Shown: positions 27,201-34,722 of the stretch, in pieces
Layout of the letters: each line of letters starts with the position of its first letter
Numbering within the stretch: position 1 is the first letter of the stretch
From: a virus
Direction: 5' to 3' (one strand)
IMG/VR virus record: IMGVR_UViG_3300007346_000100
Location: 1 to 34,723 of that record
DNA length: 34,723 bases
Notes under the pieces: model-generated
What the model was told of the DNA's origin: nothing
Seen by the model: the letters and a program-made list of their open reading frames with translations, nothing else
The model's database searches: none
Position numbers and translations under genes: made by a program

Positions 27201-30200
27201 TAGGCGAATAGTATGACTACTACCTCTATGGTCATCAAAACGAATTCCGTAAAGTGGGTTATTACCAATATTGGCCGACTTCATATCATTAGAAGGAATA
27301 TAACCATCTTGATAGCCTTCTGTCGTAAAGGTCATCGGACTACTGGCGTTTGTTGTATTCCCGTAGCGACTTACATTAATCGTTCCATCGTTAGTGAATC
27401 CCCAGCGACTTAAATCGGGTGACCAGCCGGGAATACCAGCCTGCGTCATACCACCGAAGTTGATTCTTGCCTTAGCCTTCGTACCTACACGAAGCCCGTC
27501 TACAAGAACTGATGCAGGGCTTTTTGTTTCAAAGGATTCGTTAAGAAGCGTATTTGCATTTCTACCCGACACCATTTCAGTGTTGGCTTCGGCTAACACC
27601 CCTTGACTGGCAATAATATCAGCGCCTAAGTGTAAGTTATTGGTTGTCTCATCATCAGCAAATTCGGGCGGTAAATACTCTTTGAGTGTTGTAATCGGTG
27701 CAAATGGTCTACCGAATCGGTTAATTGGCATTGGCGCAGGGTGCATGTTTTCACCACTGATTTCGTCAGGCTGACACCAATAGTTGCGGAATCGCCCACC
27801 GTGTCCGATGAGGTATTGAGGTCTGTATGGTGTTTGAGCACGACTACTATCAAGCCAAGCACAGAAATTTCTTCCACCTGCACCCGGCACAGTTGAATGT
27901 ATGATAATTGAAAAGCCTTGATTGCCATCCGAATCAAGAACTACTCTACCTAAATGAGCACGAACATATCCCATATGCGTTCCTCTATCGTGACTTGAGA
28001 ATGCTTTCTTTACATCCCAAAATGGTGCTGGGTCATGAGTAGAAGCCGTAGCAGCAAAGTCAGCGTATTGGTGCTTGGAAGCAGGGTCATCGTTCATCGT
28101 TCCTAAGAATTGGTCGTTAGGTCGTCGTGCGTGTGTTTTGCCATTCTTTGCACCTGCTTGGTTAATTAGACGGACTACTTCTCTCGCTGCTGATTGAATA
28201 TTTGTCACTCCATCTCGTAGCGAAACCTCACCCAAATCCACACTCAATCTTCTTACAAAGTCCATATCAGTCCAATGGTCAAGGTTGTTCATCCGTGTAT
28301 CACTCAATACCAAAGAAGTGTTACGAATTCCTTTCATGGCTAAGAATGCTGGAATAACTCGTGTTCCATCCGGTGTATCAAAGAAAGTAGATTGTTCCTT
28401 AACTCCATCTTCAAATTCGTCATGCTTCGCTGCCGCCTCATCAGTGTTGACCGTAGAATCATTTGTACGATTTGAATAACCATTATCGTCTAACCCAGCA
28501 ACGCCACCAACTGAATGAGTAGATAAACCGCCACTTGTGCTTTCGTTCCAATCCGAGTTGTGCGAATACGCTGCCTCAATGAAATCCGAATCTTCTGTTG
28601 TATTGAGCATTTTATTTTGACTTGGGAAGCCAGCGGCAACATCCAGCAAAGAACCACTGGCAGCGACGCTGTTATCTATTTCCCCTGTTTTCAACTTGCT
28701 ATCCGAACCGATAGATGCCGTAGCAGGGCTGGTTTGGACTTGCATGTGAATATCTTGGAATGCGATGAACTCACGGTCATGTTCAACATCATAGAGAAGA
28801 ACTCTTGCGAATTTATCTGTGCATTGATAAGGGTCAAGATAAGCCACGACTGGAGGAGTAGTGGATAGTCCAAGCGTATCGTAGTTCAACTCAATTGTTT
28901 TATTGATATGCTGCACAAGATTTTGAGCCGTTTCTATACAACTGTCTCCAATGAGAAAATTCTCCATCGGTATGCTGTCTCTCGGATTAGCATCAAATGC
29001 ACCGACTCCACCAGTAAAGCCTGACCAAACCTCTGCCTCGTTAAGTGTTCCTCTGCTTTTACAGAATAAGCCTTCAATGGCATGTGGATTGGTATAATGC
29101 ATGTTCATCCAAACCGTATCGCCTTGTCGCAATCCTCCGACACAGAATGGATGCGCCCACGCTCTGTTAAGGAAAGTCTCTTTGACTTTAGGATAAGTAC
29201 CAGCCGATGTAGCATACAAATCTTCTACATATATTTCACTCCCAACAACGGGGCTAAAGCCAGCATCAGGACTTACGATGGTAAGTGTGTTGTCAGTTCT
29301 CCCATCATAAAAACCACGATGCACAGTGCCACTGGTATCTCTCCATGCAACTCTAAATTTGTAATCGGTATCGGGGCTATCTTTAGGGAAAAGAGAAGCA
29401 TCGTCTAATGTTAATGATGTAGCAGGGCTACCTGTAAGTGAAATGACAGTTGCTGTTGGTCGCTTTGATTGAATCTTCGGTAAATGCGGATTGCTTTTTG
29501 GCCCAGCCCTCAATTCAATGGCGCTTACATATTGCTTTAGCCCATAGTCTACATTCCCACCTTGAGTCATGACATTTGAGCGGTCATAGTAGAACGAGCG
29601 ACGACTTTCATATCCCGCACTATCAAGTGTAGGATTATCAGCAATACCGCTGTAATTCATATCTTGGTAACTCGGTGACGAAAGTAAGTAAGCACCTACT
29701 TTCAAATCTCTAAAAAAGTTCTTGCTGGAAATATAATCGTCACCAGCAGAACCAACGACAGTGAGGTAATTATTTGTCAAATCTCTTGCCGAATAAATCA
29801 CCCATTCTCCGTTGGCTAAGTAGGCTCTCCTGTATCGTGCGCTACCTCCGAGATTAGCAACAGTAACCGGAGGGGCGGATGGTATTGGGAAAATGTCAGC
29901 ATCTTCTACATAAATTCGGTGAACCGCAGAATCATAAGGTCGTGTAACTTTCGTACCTGACCGATGTGTTTTATTTTGAATTGTATAAGAAAATGGCCCA
30001 AACACTTCGGGGTCTTTGGGTGAAACTGCATCGGCTCTCCTCCCAACTGGATTAGGATTCCAAGAATGCGCTGTGTGAGTTGCATCAATATGAATCTTCA
30101 TGCTGTTATCAGGGCCGGGAAAAATACCTTTGTCGGGCTTGTCAAAAAAGAATTCTTCAAACAAAGGAATTTCTACCAATGCACGAGTGCTTGCATATTG

Positions 30201-33200
30201 TGTTCCGAGTTGATAGTCATGCTGAACAGTATCAAGAGTTTGAAATAATCGGTCATTGATGGTCGTTCCATCACTGCACATAGTTTCTTCACCAAACTTA
30301 TCGTCTACATGCAGCACACTACCGGCAGTGATACCTGTTGATGTAATCCAATCAGCAAGTGAGTCTGCCTCCGAGCCATCAGCGAGAATAAACTGACCCG
30401 TTCCGAGATGCCCTGTACCCGATGCAAATGTAAAAGTGTCACCTGTTTTGCTGGTATATTCGGCTTTTGAAAATCGTGTACCTTCACCTTTGTTCTTTGG
30501 CATTTCAAGATAAATGAAGCCTTTTGCTGGGAAACAGTAAGTTCCCCATGATTGCAAATCCTCTGTTCGGTTATTGAGGGGAGTCACTGTAACTGTTGTG
30601 CTGGTCGTGGATGCAACAGCGATTTGACAGTTTTGACGAGTATTCCAAGCCAATCGTGCTAACGGACTTGGGTCAAATGTTTCTTTAGTATTGATAGCCC
30701 CTTGTCCAGCACCACCAAGCGTCATCGTGACAACTGGCGCACCGGGCATGATTTCTTTGACGATATGACTATCAGGTGCTGCTGAACCTTTGACATATAC
30801 ACTGGATGATGAAAGGTCGCTGGTAACACCATGCGCTCGCATAATATGGTTACCATCCGCATCATCGGAGAAAGATAAAACTCTTCCACGAGAAACCAAT
30901 CGTTCAATTGAGATACGATTCGCTCGCTCTGTTGTAGAAATCATCTTGGCTAACATGGTAAGTCTGCTTCGGTCACTGGGTTGAATGACTAATCGCATGA
31001 CATTTTCATTTGATGTATGCTCAATAATGTCAAAGTATTCATTGACACAAGTGCTTTGGTTACTTGTTCCTATGCCAAAGATTTGCGGCTGATTAAATAA
31101 TTCGTCATTATCCACAACCGAATCGGATGTTCCTCCACCAATGGTAACAGTTGTTGCAGTTACGCCAGTGACTGTACCGAGATTTGTTCCATTAGATTTG
31201 TAAAGAATATCACCGATAGCAAATACTGTAGTCGCATCTACACCATCAACTGTCATCGCACTAATAGTAGAAGATGCATAACCCGATGAATTGTTAATAT
31301 AAACACCGCTTCGTAAACGAATACCGTTACTGGCTCGTTGGTATCGTATATCAGCCACTTCTTCAAACTGACTTACTGACTTGTTACTTCTTACAAATAC
31401 ACGGTGGAATACCGAACTGCGTGATGATAGTTCCGATGTAGCCACAGTGATTGCCTGTGGTGGTTTGTTTGGAGGGTCGGTTGAAGTAAGAGGTAAATAG
31501 TTGATAGGGCATAGGTCGTAGTTTAACACATTCTCTGCAATCAACCCTTCGGAGTTATCGCCTTCTAAATCTCCATCTTGAAACATACCCATGCTGGGCT
31601 TTTCAAACTCAATGATACCTCCGGGCGAAAAGAGTTCCAACTCAGCAATTGCCATTGATTCCTTGATTAAATCAAGGATTGAATACGAGCCAGTGAGAAT
31701 GGTGCTTACTTTTGGCAAGGTTTTTGTTACCATGAGTTTTGGAGTTTGGCTGATGGTTCTTACGATAGCACCTGTAGTAGCAAGAGTAACGAAAGCCGCA
31801 TCAGCGGCAGAGTCAAGCGTCAAAGTGTTTGTCGCATAATCTATAATAGCGTAAACAGTTACAGTCGCAGAAGCAGGTGTATCACCGATACGGATAAGTC
31901 CAGCCGATATTCGTTGACCATCATAGCCAAACGGCTTAACGCTTTGAAGAGTTAATATAGTGTCGCCACCACTAATGTTTGCAGTTAGCCTTGAGGCTGC
32001 GCCAATTGTAAATTCTGTGCCTTCTAAATCAATGGCATTATAGTGGATTTGAACAAAAGGTGCATAATCATAGTCAGCAAGATTTGGCACTGACAATGTA
32101 GCGATTCTACTTTCACTTGATGGTATAATAAATCGGGTGTTACCGCTTTCGCTATTGGTTGGTAGGGATTTGAGTAAGAAAGGTGTTGGGTCAAAGTTAA
32201 TACCACCGATGGCGATGATGTCACGCTGAGTATCATCAATGCCTGACATACCGTTCTCAACTAACAAATTAACAGTGCTGGATGATACAATATTGCTAAG
32301 TTTAATCGGCCCATGCACATCGTAACTTGACACGATACTATTGATTGGAACAGTGCTACGAAGGTCGTTGTATTGGGCTGGGAAAGTCGCTTCAATGACA
32401 TCAGCCCCCATGTCTAATTTCTTTTCAACCACATGCGATTGAGTAGGTGGTAAAAGACCCATAAACGGATGACTGGTAACATGATTGTAGATATGACGAC
32501 CACAGTGGCCGGTCAAGTAAGTAGAACCCATGTTCGTCGTGCTGGCAGAAAACTTGTTGTATTCGTGACTATCAATCGCCATACTTAATGAGAACATCAT
32601 GCCGTGATTTTCAAAATCACTTTCGTCAATGCATATCTGCCCTTGTCGCTGAGAAAACTGAGTGCCACTGCCATATGGTTGGAACTCGTTACCGTTACCT
32701 GCATCTACAATACAGTCACCTGTAATAATGACAAATTGACCAGCATCGTGATTCATCAATGCCCCTCTTCTCCCACTGGTCGGATTTGCACCAAAGTCCA
32801 AGTGAATGGACTCAACTGTAATTGTTCCAGCACTTGCATCAATAGACATGAGTCGCATGCGCTCAGGTGCTTTGTTCGTAGGTTTACCTGTGTTTTGATT
32901 ATATCCGAGCGGATTAACCAAAATATTGTAAGGAACTTTAGGGATGGCAACTGTCGTCGTTGAAGAAGCCGCATATACTGTTAATGAGTAATCACCGGAA
33001 CTGTAAGGACTGGTTGTGAAATCTATAGCAGTAAGTCCACTTTGACCTGCTAATTCATCCAATAATGCTTGGGCATTACTCGTACCTATACTGATGACTG
33101 ATGTAGCCGATGTAGATGCGGTAATAGATGGTGTTGTCGTTATGAGGTCAAACGGCTCAATTGGCTCTTCAAACCTCCAAAGCCCAAGCGTATTATCACT

Positions 33201-33872
33201 CTTCATAGGCGAATACTGTTGATAAGCAGATGGCACTTCTCCTCTCATCCAATGAACAGCCTCAAGCGTTCCTCTAAAGTCGCCACCTCTGCCGCCCAAA
33301 TAGATGTGATTCTGCTGAGTGACTAATTCATGCACCTCTTCCAATGTTTGCGAAACCGCAACATCACCATTGACAAACATAGTAATGACTCTACCATCAA
33401 ACGATACGGTGACATTTAGCAACTCTCGGTGACCGCTGTTGAAAGCCGTAACATCATTGCGCTCTGCATCTGTGGCTAAGTATGCGTCGTGAATCTCATT
33501 TGCAGCAGGGAAAAGAATTCCTTCCCAGTATGCAATTTGACCATTGGCTTTTGTGATAGGTTTTGCAGTAGAAATTGAAAAGACAGCATCTCTTCCACTG
33601 GAAGGGTTATACAAACGCACTTCAAAAGTCGCAGGTGCTGGGCTACTTGGGCTGCCTACAGTCAAACGCATGACATTTTCTTGCTCAAAAATCACGCCAC
33701 CGCAATCGGGAATGAACCAAGTTTCAAGCGTAAACGACGAAAGCGAGCGAGGCAAACCTTTACGCTCTTCATCTTGTACACCGTGAATTTGCTTTGTATT
33801 TACAGGTACGAGAACGCTATCGCTGATACCGTTGAACTTAAGTCCGTAGCCGGGATTAATTAGCAAACTCAT
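18297..33872 (-). CDS. Giant beta-rich virion protein with N-terminal LamG-like domain (about 5191 aa)
   Basis: An uninterrupted frame of 15.6 kb. The ATG at 33872 is preferred, 1 base after the upstream stop with aggtgt nearby; a GTG at 33881 is an alternative. Residues about 30-235 resemble a LamG/concanavalin-like domain: FTLETWFIPD, NVTVSFDGRVITMFVNGD, YLGGRGGDFRGTLEAVHWMRG and LGLWRFEE. The rest is rich in Gly, Asn, Ser, Thr, Asp, Tyr and His with little coiled coil, so it does not look like a tape measure. A module at about 856-927 is shared with the hub protein, and similar short beta segments occur near 630-690, 1472-1552, 3140-3217, 3794-3869 and 4287-4357. The C-terminal 150 residues are charged. 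It is probably a tail or surface structure binding glycans. No catalytic motif is seen. Confidence 0.75.
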   Translation of the reverse strand: MSLLINPGYGLKFNGISDSVLVPVNTKQIHGVQDEERKGLPRSLSSFTLETWFIPDCGGVIFEQENVMRLTVGSPSSPAPATFEVRLYNPSSGRDAVFSISTAKPITKANGQIAYWEGILFPAANEIHDAYLATDAERNDVTAFNSGHRELLNVTVSFDGRVITMFVNGDVAVSQTLEEVHELVTQQNHIYLGGRGGDFRGTLEAVHWMRGEVPSAYQQYSPMKSDNTLGLWRFEEPIEPFDLITTTPSITASTSATSVISIGTSNAQALLDELAGQSGLTAIDFTTSPYSSGDYSLTVYAASSTTTVAIPKVPYNILVNPLGYNQNTGKPTNKAPERMRLMSIDASAGTITVESIHLDFGANPTSGRRGALMNHDAGQFVIITGDCIVDAGNGNEFQPYGSGTQFSQRQGQICIDESDFENHGMMFSLSMAIDSHEYNKFSASTTNMGSTYLTGHCGRHIYNHVTSHPFMGLLPPTQSHVVEKKLDMGADVIEATFPAQYNDLRSTVPINSIVSSYDVHGPIKLSNIVSSSTVNLLVENGMSGIDDTQRDIIAIGGINFDPTPFLLKSLPTNSESGNTRFIIPSSESRIATLSVPNLADYDYAPFVQIHYNAIDLEGTEFTIGAASRLTANISGGDTILTLQSVKPFGYDGQRISAGLIRIGDTPASATVTVYAIIDYATNTLTLDSAADAAFVTLATTGAIVRTISQTPKLMVTKTLPKVSTILTGSYSILDLIKESMAIAELELFSPGGIIEFEKPSMGMFQDGDLEGDNSEGLIAENVLNYDLCPINYLPLTSTDPPNKPPQAITVATSELSSRSSVFHRVFVRSNKSVSQFEEVADIRYQRASNGIRLRSGVYINNSSGYASSTISAMTVDGVDATTVFAIGDILYKSNGTNLGTVTGVTATTVTIGGGTSDSVVDNDELFNQPQIFGIGTSNQSTCVNEYFDIIEHTSNENVMRLVIQPSDRSRLTMLAKMISTTERANRISIERLVSRGRVLSFSDDADGNHIMRAHGVTSDLSSSSVYVKGSAAPDSHIVKEIMPGAPVVTMTLGGAGQGAINTKETFDPSPLARLAWNTRQNCQIAVASTTSTTVTVTPLNNRTEDLQSWGTYCFPAKGFIYLEMPKNKGEGTRFSKAEYTSKTGDTFTFASGTGHLGTGQFILADGSEADSLADWITSTGITAGSVLHVDDKFGEETMCSDGTTINDRLFQTLDTVQHDYQLGTQYASTRALVEIPLFEEFFFDKPDKGIFPGPDNSMKIHIDATHTAHSWNPNPVGRRADAVSPKDPEVFGPFSYTIQNKTHRSGTKVTRPYDSAVHRIYVEDADIFPIPSAPPVTVANLGGSARYRRAYLANGEWVIYSARDLTNNYLTVVGSAGDDYISSKNFFRDLKVGAYLLSSPSYQDMNYSGIADNPTLDSAGYESRRSFYYDRSNVMTQGGNVDYGLKQYVSAIELRAGPKSNPHLPKIQSKRPTATVISLTGSPATSLTLDDASLFPKDSPDTDYKFRVAWRDTSGTVHRGFYDGRTDNTLTIVSPDAGFSPVVGSEIYVEDLYATSAGTYPKVKETFLNRAWAHPFCVGGLRQGDTVWMNMHYTNPHAIEGLFCKSRGTLNEAEVWSGFTGGVGAFDANPRDSIPMENFLIGDSCIETAQNLVQHINKTIELNYDTLGLSTTPPVVAYLDPYQCTDKFARVLLYDVEHDREFIAFQDIHMQVQTSPATASIGSDSKLKTGEIDNSVAASGSLLDVAAGFPSQNKMLNTTEDSDFIEAAYSHNSDWNESTSGGLSTHSVGGVAGLDDNGYSNRTNDSTVNTDEAAAKHDEFEDGVKEQSTFFDTPDGTRVIPAFLAMKGIRNTSLVLSDTRMNNLDHWTDMDFVRRLSVDLGEVSLRDGVTNIQSAAREVVRLINQAGAKNGKTHARRPNDQFLGTMNDDPASKHQYADFAATASTHDPAPFWDVKKAFSSHDRGTHMGYVRAHLGRVVLDSDGNQGFSIIIHSTVPGAGGRNFCAWLDSSRAQTPYRPQYLIGHGGRFRNYWCQPDEISGENMHPAPMPINRFGRPFAPITTLKEYLPPEFADDETTNNLHLGADIIASQGVLAEANTEMVSGRNANTLLNESFETKSPASVLVDGLRVGTKAKARINFGGMTQAGIPGWSPDLSRWGFTNDGTINVSRYGNTTNASSPMTFTTEGYQDGYIPSNDMKSANIGNNPLYGIRFDDHRGSSHTIRLLYKQYGQKFAGENTFLPPTLDEEVIIHFDDRDVSQGGFTIGRHMVGSGEVCGEKTGGTLIDFKGNLWNTYPSPVVGVLATTALSSGTMTVTLDAPYDGSEALLNSHPDLLGYLGFPESGMFQLSTQSGVQGLTFYYTSRTHDDATGTHKFFGVVGGAANYSDTDWYLSPRINFTSLLTDEVIAAAVAYAINTDGATQDNVDFTSFDCTNMFAPDGKTLGEWGVSATAIRIKVRSDASIPLSNLFEASVAKDWGILDGVSTEAVTTAHLGGLTTAEVDNGTRLDIGYIPKTVLHVSTKYRGTNANTATPVLVDSQNNIVDVTTWQRNLRGENYTDAPGDHIIPRVDSPCLVVGSYSSGSGKFSLATGQSMALLAKPACDDPNSWGEPIIVWHNDDEYAIVRSDPGASSLTDFKFDTNVGLSGSFHIAAGEVFFKRSTNLRSAKETDGIRIAGSKQSNPLLYFRGARDSPDHFVPLYFGGGFSGVVVDINDGTQNDYSDFYTHPYSSGPTGSAGFQNVGEIAGSFALIDTNAMMAMFPGTPYLDQHKGQNNPPFFNQDAILPFDMAKGANTGVTGLTYTDTGANNEVSVNLPSPIILRFAHPHARYSAEGNNAQQTSYIIFGPGQAFPHNSASTEPQGASIVTQGNGYSAVPIYIGGKTGDDSFLPNQLANGDITEHSGLNRESSAAAHLPMTTFFQKNHAQGFNYVMNWQPTKGFPSVNASSSRTYSQPYTSAFFFEGTDGATTGLPKHYHPFSYVFSDISGNAIGSATYPKTRKSSVIWHMDGGYHPGGHFLDDHVRKNPKNPVSGNFLDSGAGAKYNTSSFRPCGLLAKAYLSYYGGTPNNQAVADNVVVVDATRCQNAEELGAVLSGAINTFPGTDPLKAIGGTFMPSMQNAHNQDRYGWVEVDVSSYTAESGVTPASLTVSSVATTYPNYGWIRVSNGTVSGFAPYISYSAGTFTLAVNAITADTNIVNPQTRLAITPDATYKAYIWTKAGTHRFNNAASGSSRDHMTQVHFSGFLDAVDRTKPIGAVGWNGEAYSYLNSYEASNEIGANLHPAGLGAWHPFLGFNPYGAAESCFGGSAPFGSIESPSIDFYSDYCISGLFSRHLVAVTHESELPIIAKADRDGISCAGDWLHVAQTNNIAHAGTVEIDTDAVHNKSRYVGPATAGPHVEAQMHSAFALPTSSSDYPAVGSAPTDVQLHRTIQNGDMVRANACNFPTGDLFWDESVVKNSGFHEDAGTYAVECIGITGRNHYLNISASSATMPHNGLYGYYNARSAARNFLPEHVVWKRMDGGSLTMPAVNARGLGMIPFVTRKDGAEYKMVGEKILGNVRFSFETTNAAMFPIIQAQELSHPQLAEQHPLEIRNALLIPNEHEQFQSVNVVDDTGQEHILEGGSPLGTVIMDFRHISDRDIEGLAPALAGAGVNPNLKIRLPNPDEIPGNIVVRSGFDRIQAYQNETIGSGGLQHPAQGATQIRHMFENEYAGPRLWPTWENNGWEHLSQDASDVANNRLKFPASSSEGWSDHSSDAPLQSAYEPHDRSLFFHVTRMGVSMTHRYDVDELDYSSYSGSVVTVGTAPESAVWQDTSEQSGGRWFMRVYDPATNKGVIASYTGVSGSTFTGVVYSPDFVSFVTGKSGLKVVPSYYLPAGSTRMFAARRLRDHSEYSGASPDMPATNWFKLYDSLPASTGAMTEPSIPYTYLSTPKMTPMPIPRMGHHYVNPTMALMPGHYAHPAYQRMYSLNTACQSANYSPMSDNYIGTLEAARLSTTETLSSYGIVKDPLIWFSTPTAAFSPSDIHGGAFTLLTETKVKYEGYGIAASSGANAGDINAEGGHTLVLEAANTYTFNNHFPDPLEVGAYQIIIQPNVFKQQLKGFHRNHSEATKAPSEAGTKVTELTGQQVNTVIAIEKDMGTRGAYALILAEAMMADVRGCEIILNEVILDIEPDAGSQFTNLAPLALYNPLGVQETSSPSFTRRSIPYRPGMFQSATPGYTVTIPWWGILHKDGAASSAADKFRHIEWHKPDNYYEFCRVGYGSVGAQLTLAGYPTSYLDIYEPHMRIKSINPNCIVASADSVANTITVDNNELFPVVPYYGEKLMYYKNGIRYTATYTNRTGTLAYPTLGDATVFEGVAADPLFWANIGSGTILQITKAYDNGDASTMYIDSTKSIMTRSLPQLANGSRDTNSLNPPDAFLCMWHPNLGRPYTWYSDDASRAYYSNSGTADTPVNKIGYNHIPEHFETIHYHDFNYVASKGPFALGMKWIKPEGTGALFTAAQIDADASLEHQGGTVGSNKYNFFGFWAGGSHGGGAVSRLESYGHSLIGWGSDTFGMDCGTYQDSTGIATLSLPSDRNRCFGYRMAVRQLYNRPRWSMYERGWLEVANSNAMLGYYNGPLIQHDSKTDGWDSGVDFDALYVGILERITQVSSLVGQDQIGRQVRYSDGRRMTGPFGCPVRTLRNASTTTRLFPNDEAGQGIEELAQAHRHYMVDWWGNTRGEDVRRFPVRGFGLRPSWDAEDAYADTNVSHRPSALFGGDGNDRYSGNDNTDNNTATNMDKVDWFNPASALRVGDRGDGRGVRWPTVFNESLLMDVSERFDATGLVLSHSTAEPIVGQGLVRPSNLALQAGEVERGISDRVDLNSDDGLLKPSANVGEATETVNADTRGAEAVSRNDVRLGLDVDTLAELNDGTSREYVVMSTEAHSLHTDREIGQRTNLRGAYDVGSKTLKDLDMTSLDWSDKPVTGVVKHSNAHAMWPLGGTYVIEWSKYDGVIDVKGWGKAGSSSSSNPYQDADHDPTLENVNYTDETVQFLYRPAHGLDYKHSQMFRAFIDTIGPQSGANFYRATAGGKYGLFVSDAPSARVGTPNLPPYAPVYTLDPTSSLTVPDSQGPKIQGVEVTGYDKSDIRSPVARMVMSENTLEHFRADASRRSIDDDEGDYSVQPRFSQTLHPKGSKEDASFNTSDHSGE
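31091..31307 (-). repeat. Shared beta module, copy in the giant protein
   Basis: Encodes about residues 856-927, starting GVYINNSSGY and ending VVDNDELFNQ, with MTVDGVDATTVFAIGD and YKSNGTNLGTV between. The order and several residues (GV-INNS-GY, VDG, NGT/NGN, DN-E) match the hub copy at 15776-15998. Confidence 0.6.
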
Positions 33873-33873
33873 A

Positions 33874-34722
33874 TCATACACCTATTACAAAGTCTGTGGC
33901 TACCAAAAGCATAGTGAATGCGTAGTAGTTGTTGCCAGCATCATACCGCACATGAAGTTTCTCAGGCATAATTCTAATCCCACCATCATTACCGTGAGCC
34001 TCTGTACCGAGCGTAACAAGCGTATCTTCAATAACCGATTTAAGAAAACCAAAAATAGATACTATTTCTCCAGCAATGGGTGTATTTTCAATCCAATCAA
34101 ATAGACCCTCTTTGTCATCATCATCAATGTTACCGCCTACTGAGTTTATGACCATTTGATTCATCAACTCCGAAGCCGACCTTGTATTTGCAAGTGCGCC
34201 TTTTTCTGTAGCAGGTATGTCTCCGAAGGTTAAGAAAAAGTTTCTCGCAATACCTGTCACACCCGAACTGGTGATAAGACTGTCGTAAGGGATTTGTATT
34301 CCACGAAACATATCAATATTTTTATTTGAATTAGAAACTAAACCAATCAAATCTTGCACTTTATCTCCAGCCGATTTTTTAGCACCATTATCAATAAGAT
34401 TATCCGCCTGCACAACTTGTACCATATCACGAAGTGCTGGACTAAAGGGGTAAGGGTCACTTACTGGATTATCAGGGATATACTTCTGTTCAATGACAAC
34501 GATGGATTCGTATCTTGATACTTTGAAAGCATCAGGTAAAGTTTGCCCTTGCTCATTGACTTTGAAACTAAAATTAGTGATGTTCCCAGTAAGTTGCAAA
34601 GCATCTTCTATAAGACTCGCCATAATCACGGCAGGGTTTTTACCATTAGTTGTCGCAATACCTTTGATGGGAATTAAAACCACTGCATCAAAGTGATAGG
34701 CATCTTCTTTATCTCGTGTATA
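33874..34722 (-). CDS. Unknown tail-associated protein (5' part beyond window)
   Basis: The frame is open to the right edge of the window. A GTG at 34683 could start it, but the codons before it (YTRDKEDAYHFDA) read as coding sequence, so the true start is probably outside. About 283 residues are visible. It has strands near the beginning (VVLIPIKGI, ITNFSFKVNEQG, SIVVIEQKYIPD), a helical, Asn- and Asp-rich middle, a short hydrophobic segment (IAGEIVSIFGFLKSVI) and a beta end (YYAFTMLLVATDFVIGV). The family is not recognised. Lying directly in front of the giant gene in the late transcript, it is probably a tail or baseplate component. No transmembrane helix is convincing. Confidence 0.6.
   Translation of the reverse strand, partial: YTRDKEDAYHFDAVVLIPIKGIATTNGKNPAVIMASLIEDALQLTGNITNFSFKVNEQGQTLPDAFKVSRYESIVVIEQKYIPDNPVSDPYPFSPALRDMVQVVQADNLIDNGAKKSAGDKVQDLIGLVSNSNKNIDMFRGIQIPYDSLITSSGVTGIARNFFLTFGDIPATEKGALANTRSASELMNQMVINSVGGNIDDDDKEGLFDWIENTPIAGEIVSIFGFLKSVIEDTLVTLGTEAHGNDGGIRIMPEKLHVRYDAGNNYYAFTMLLVATDFVIGV

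Noticed and set aside
19141-33863. Many plus-strand open frames of 60-120 codons opposite the giant gene
   Set aside because: They are scattered, have no Shine-Dalgarno sites in series and no recognisable protein pattern; they are antisense shadows of a long coding region.
18297-33872. Tape measure protein
   Set aside because: Its size would suit a long tail, but it is beta-rich with a LamG-like start and has no long coiled coil or hydrophobic helical region.
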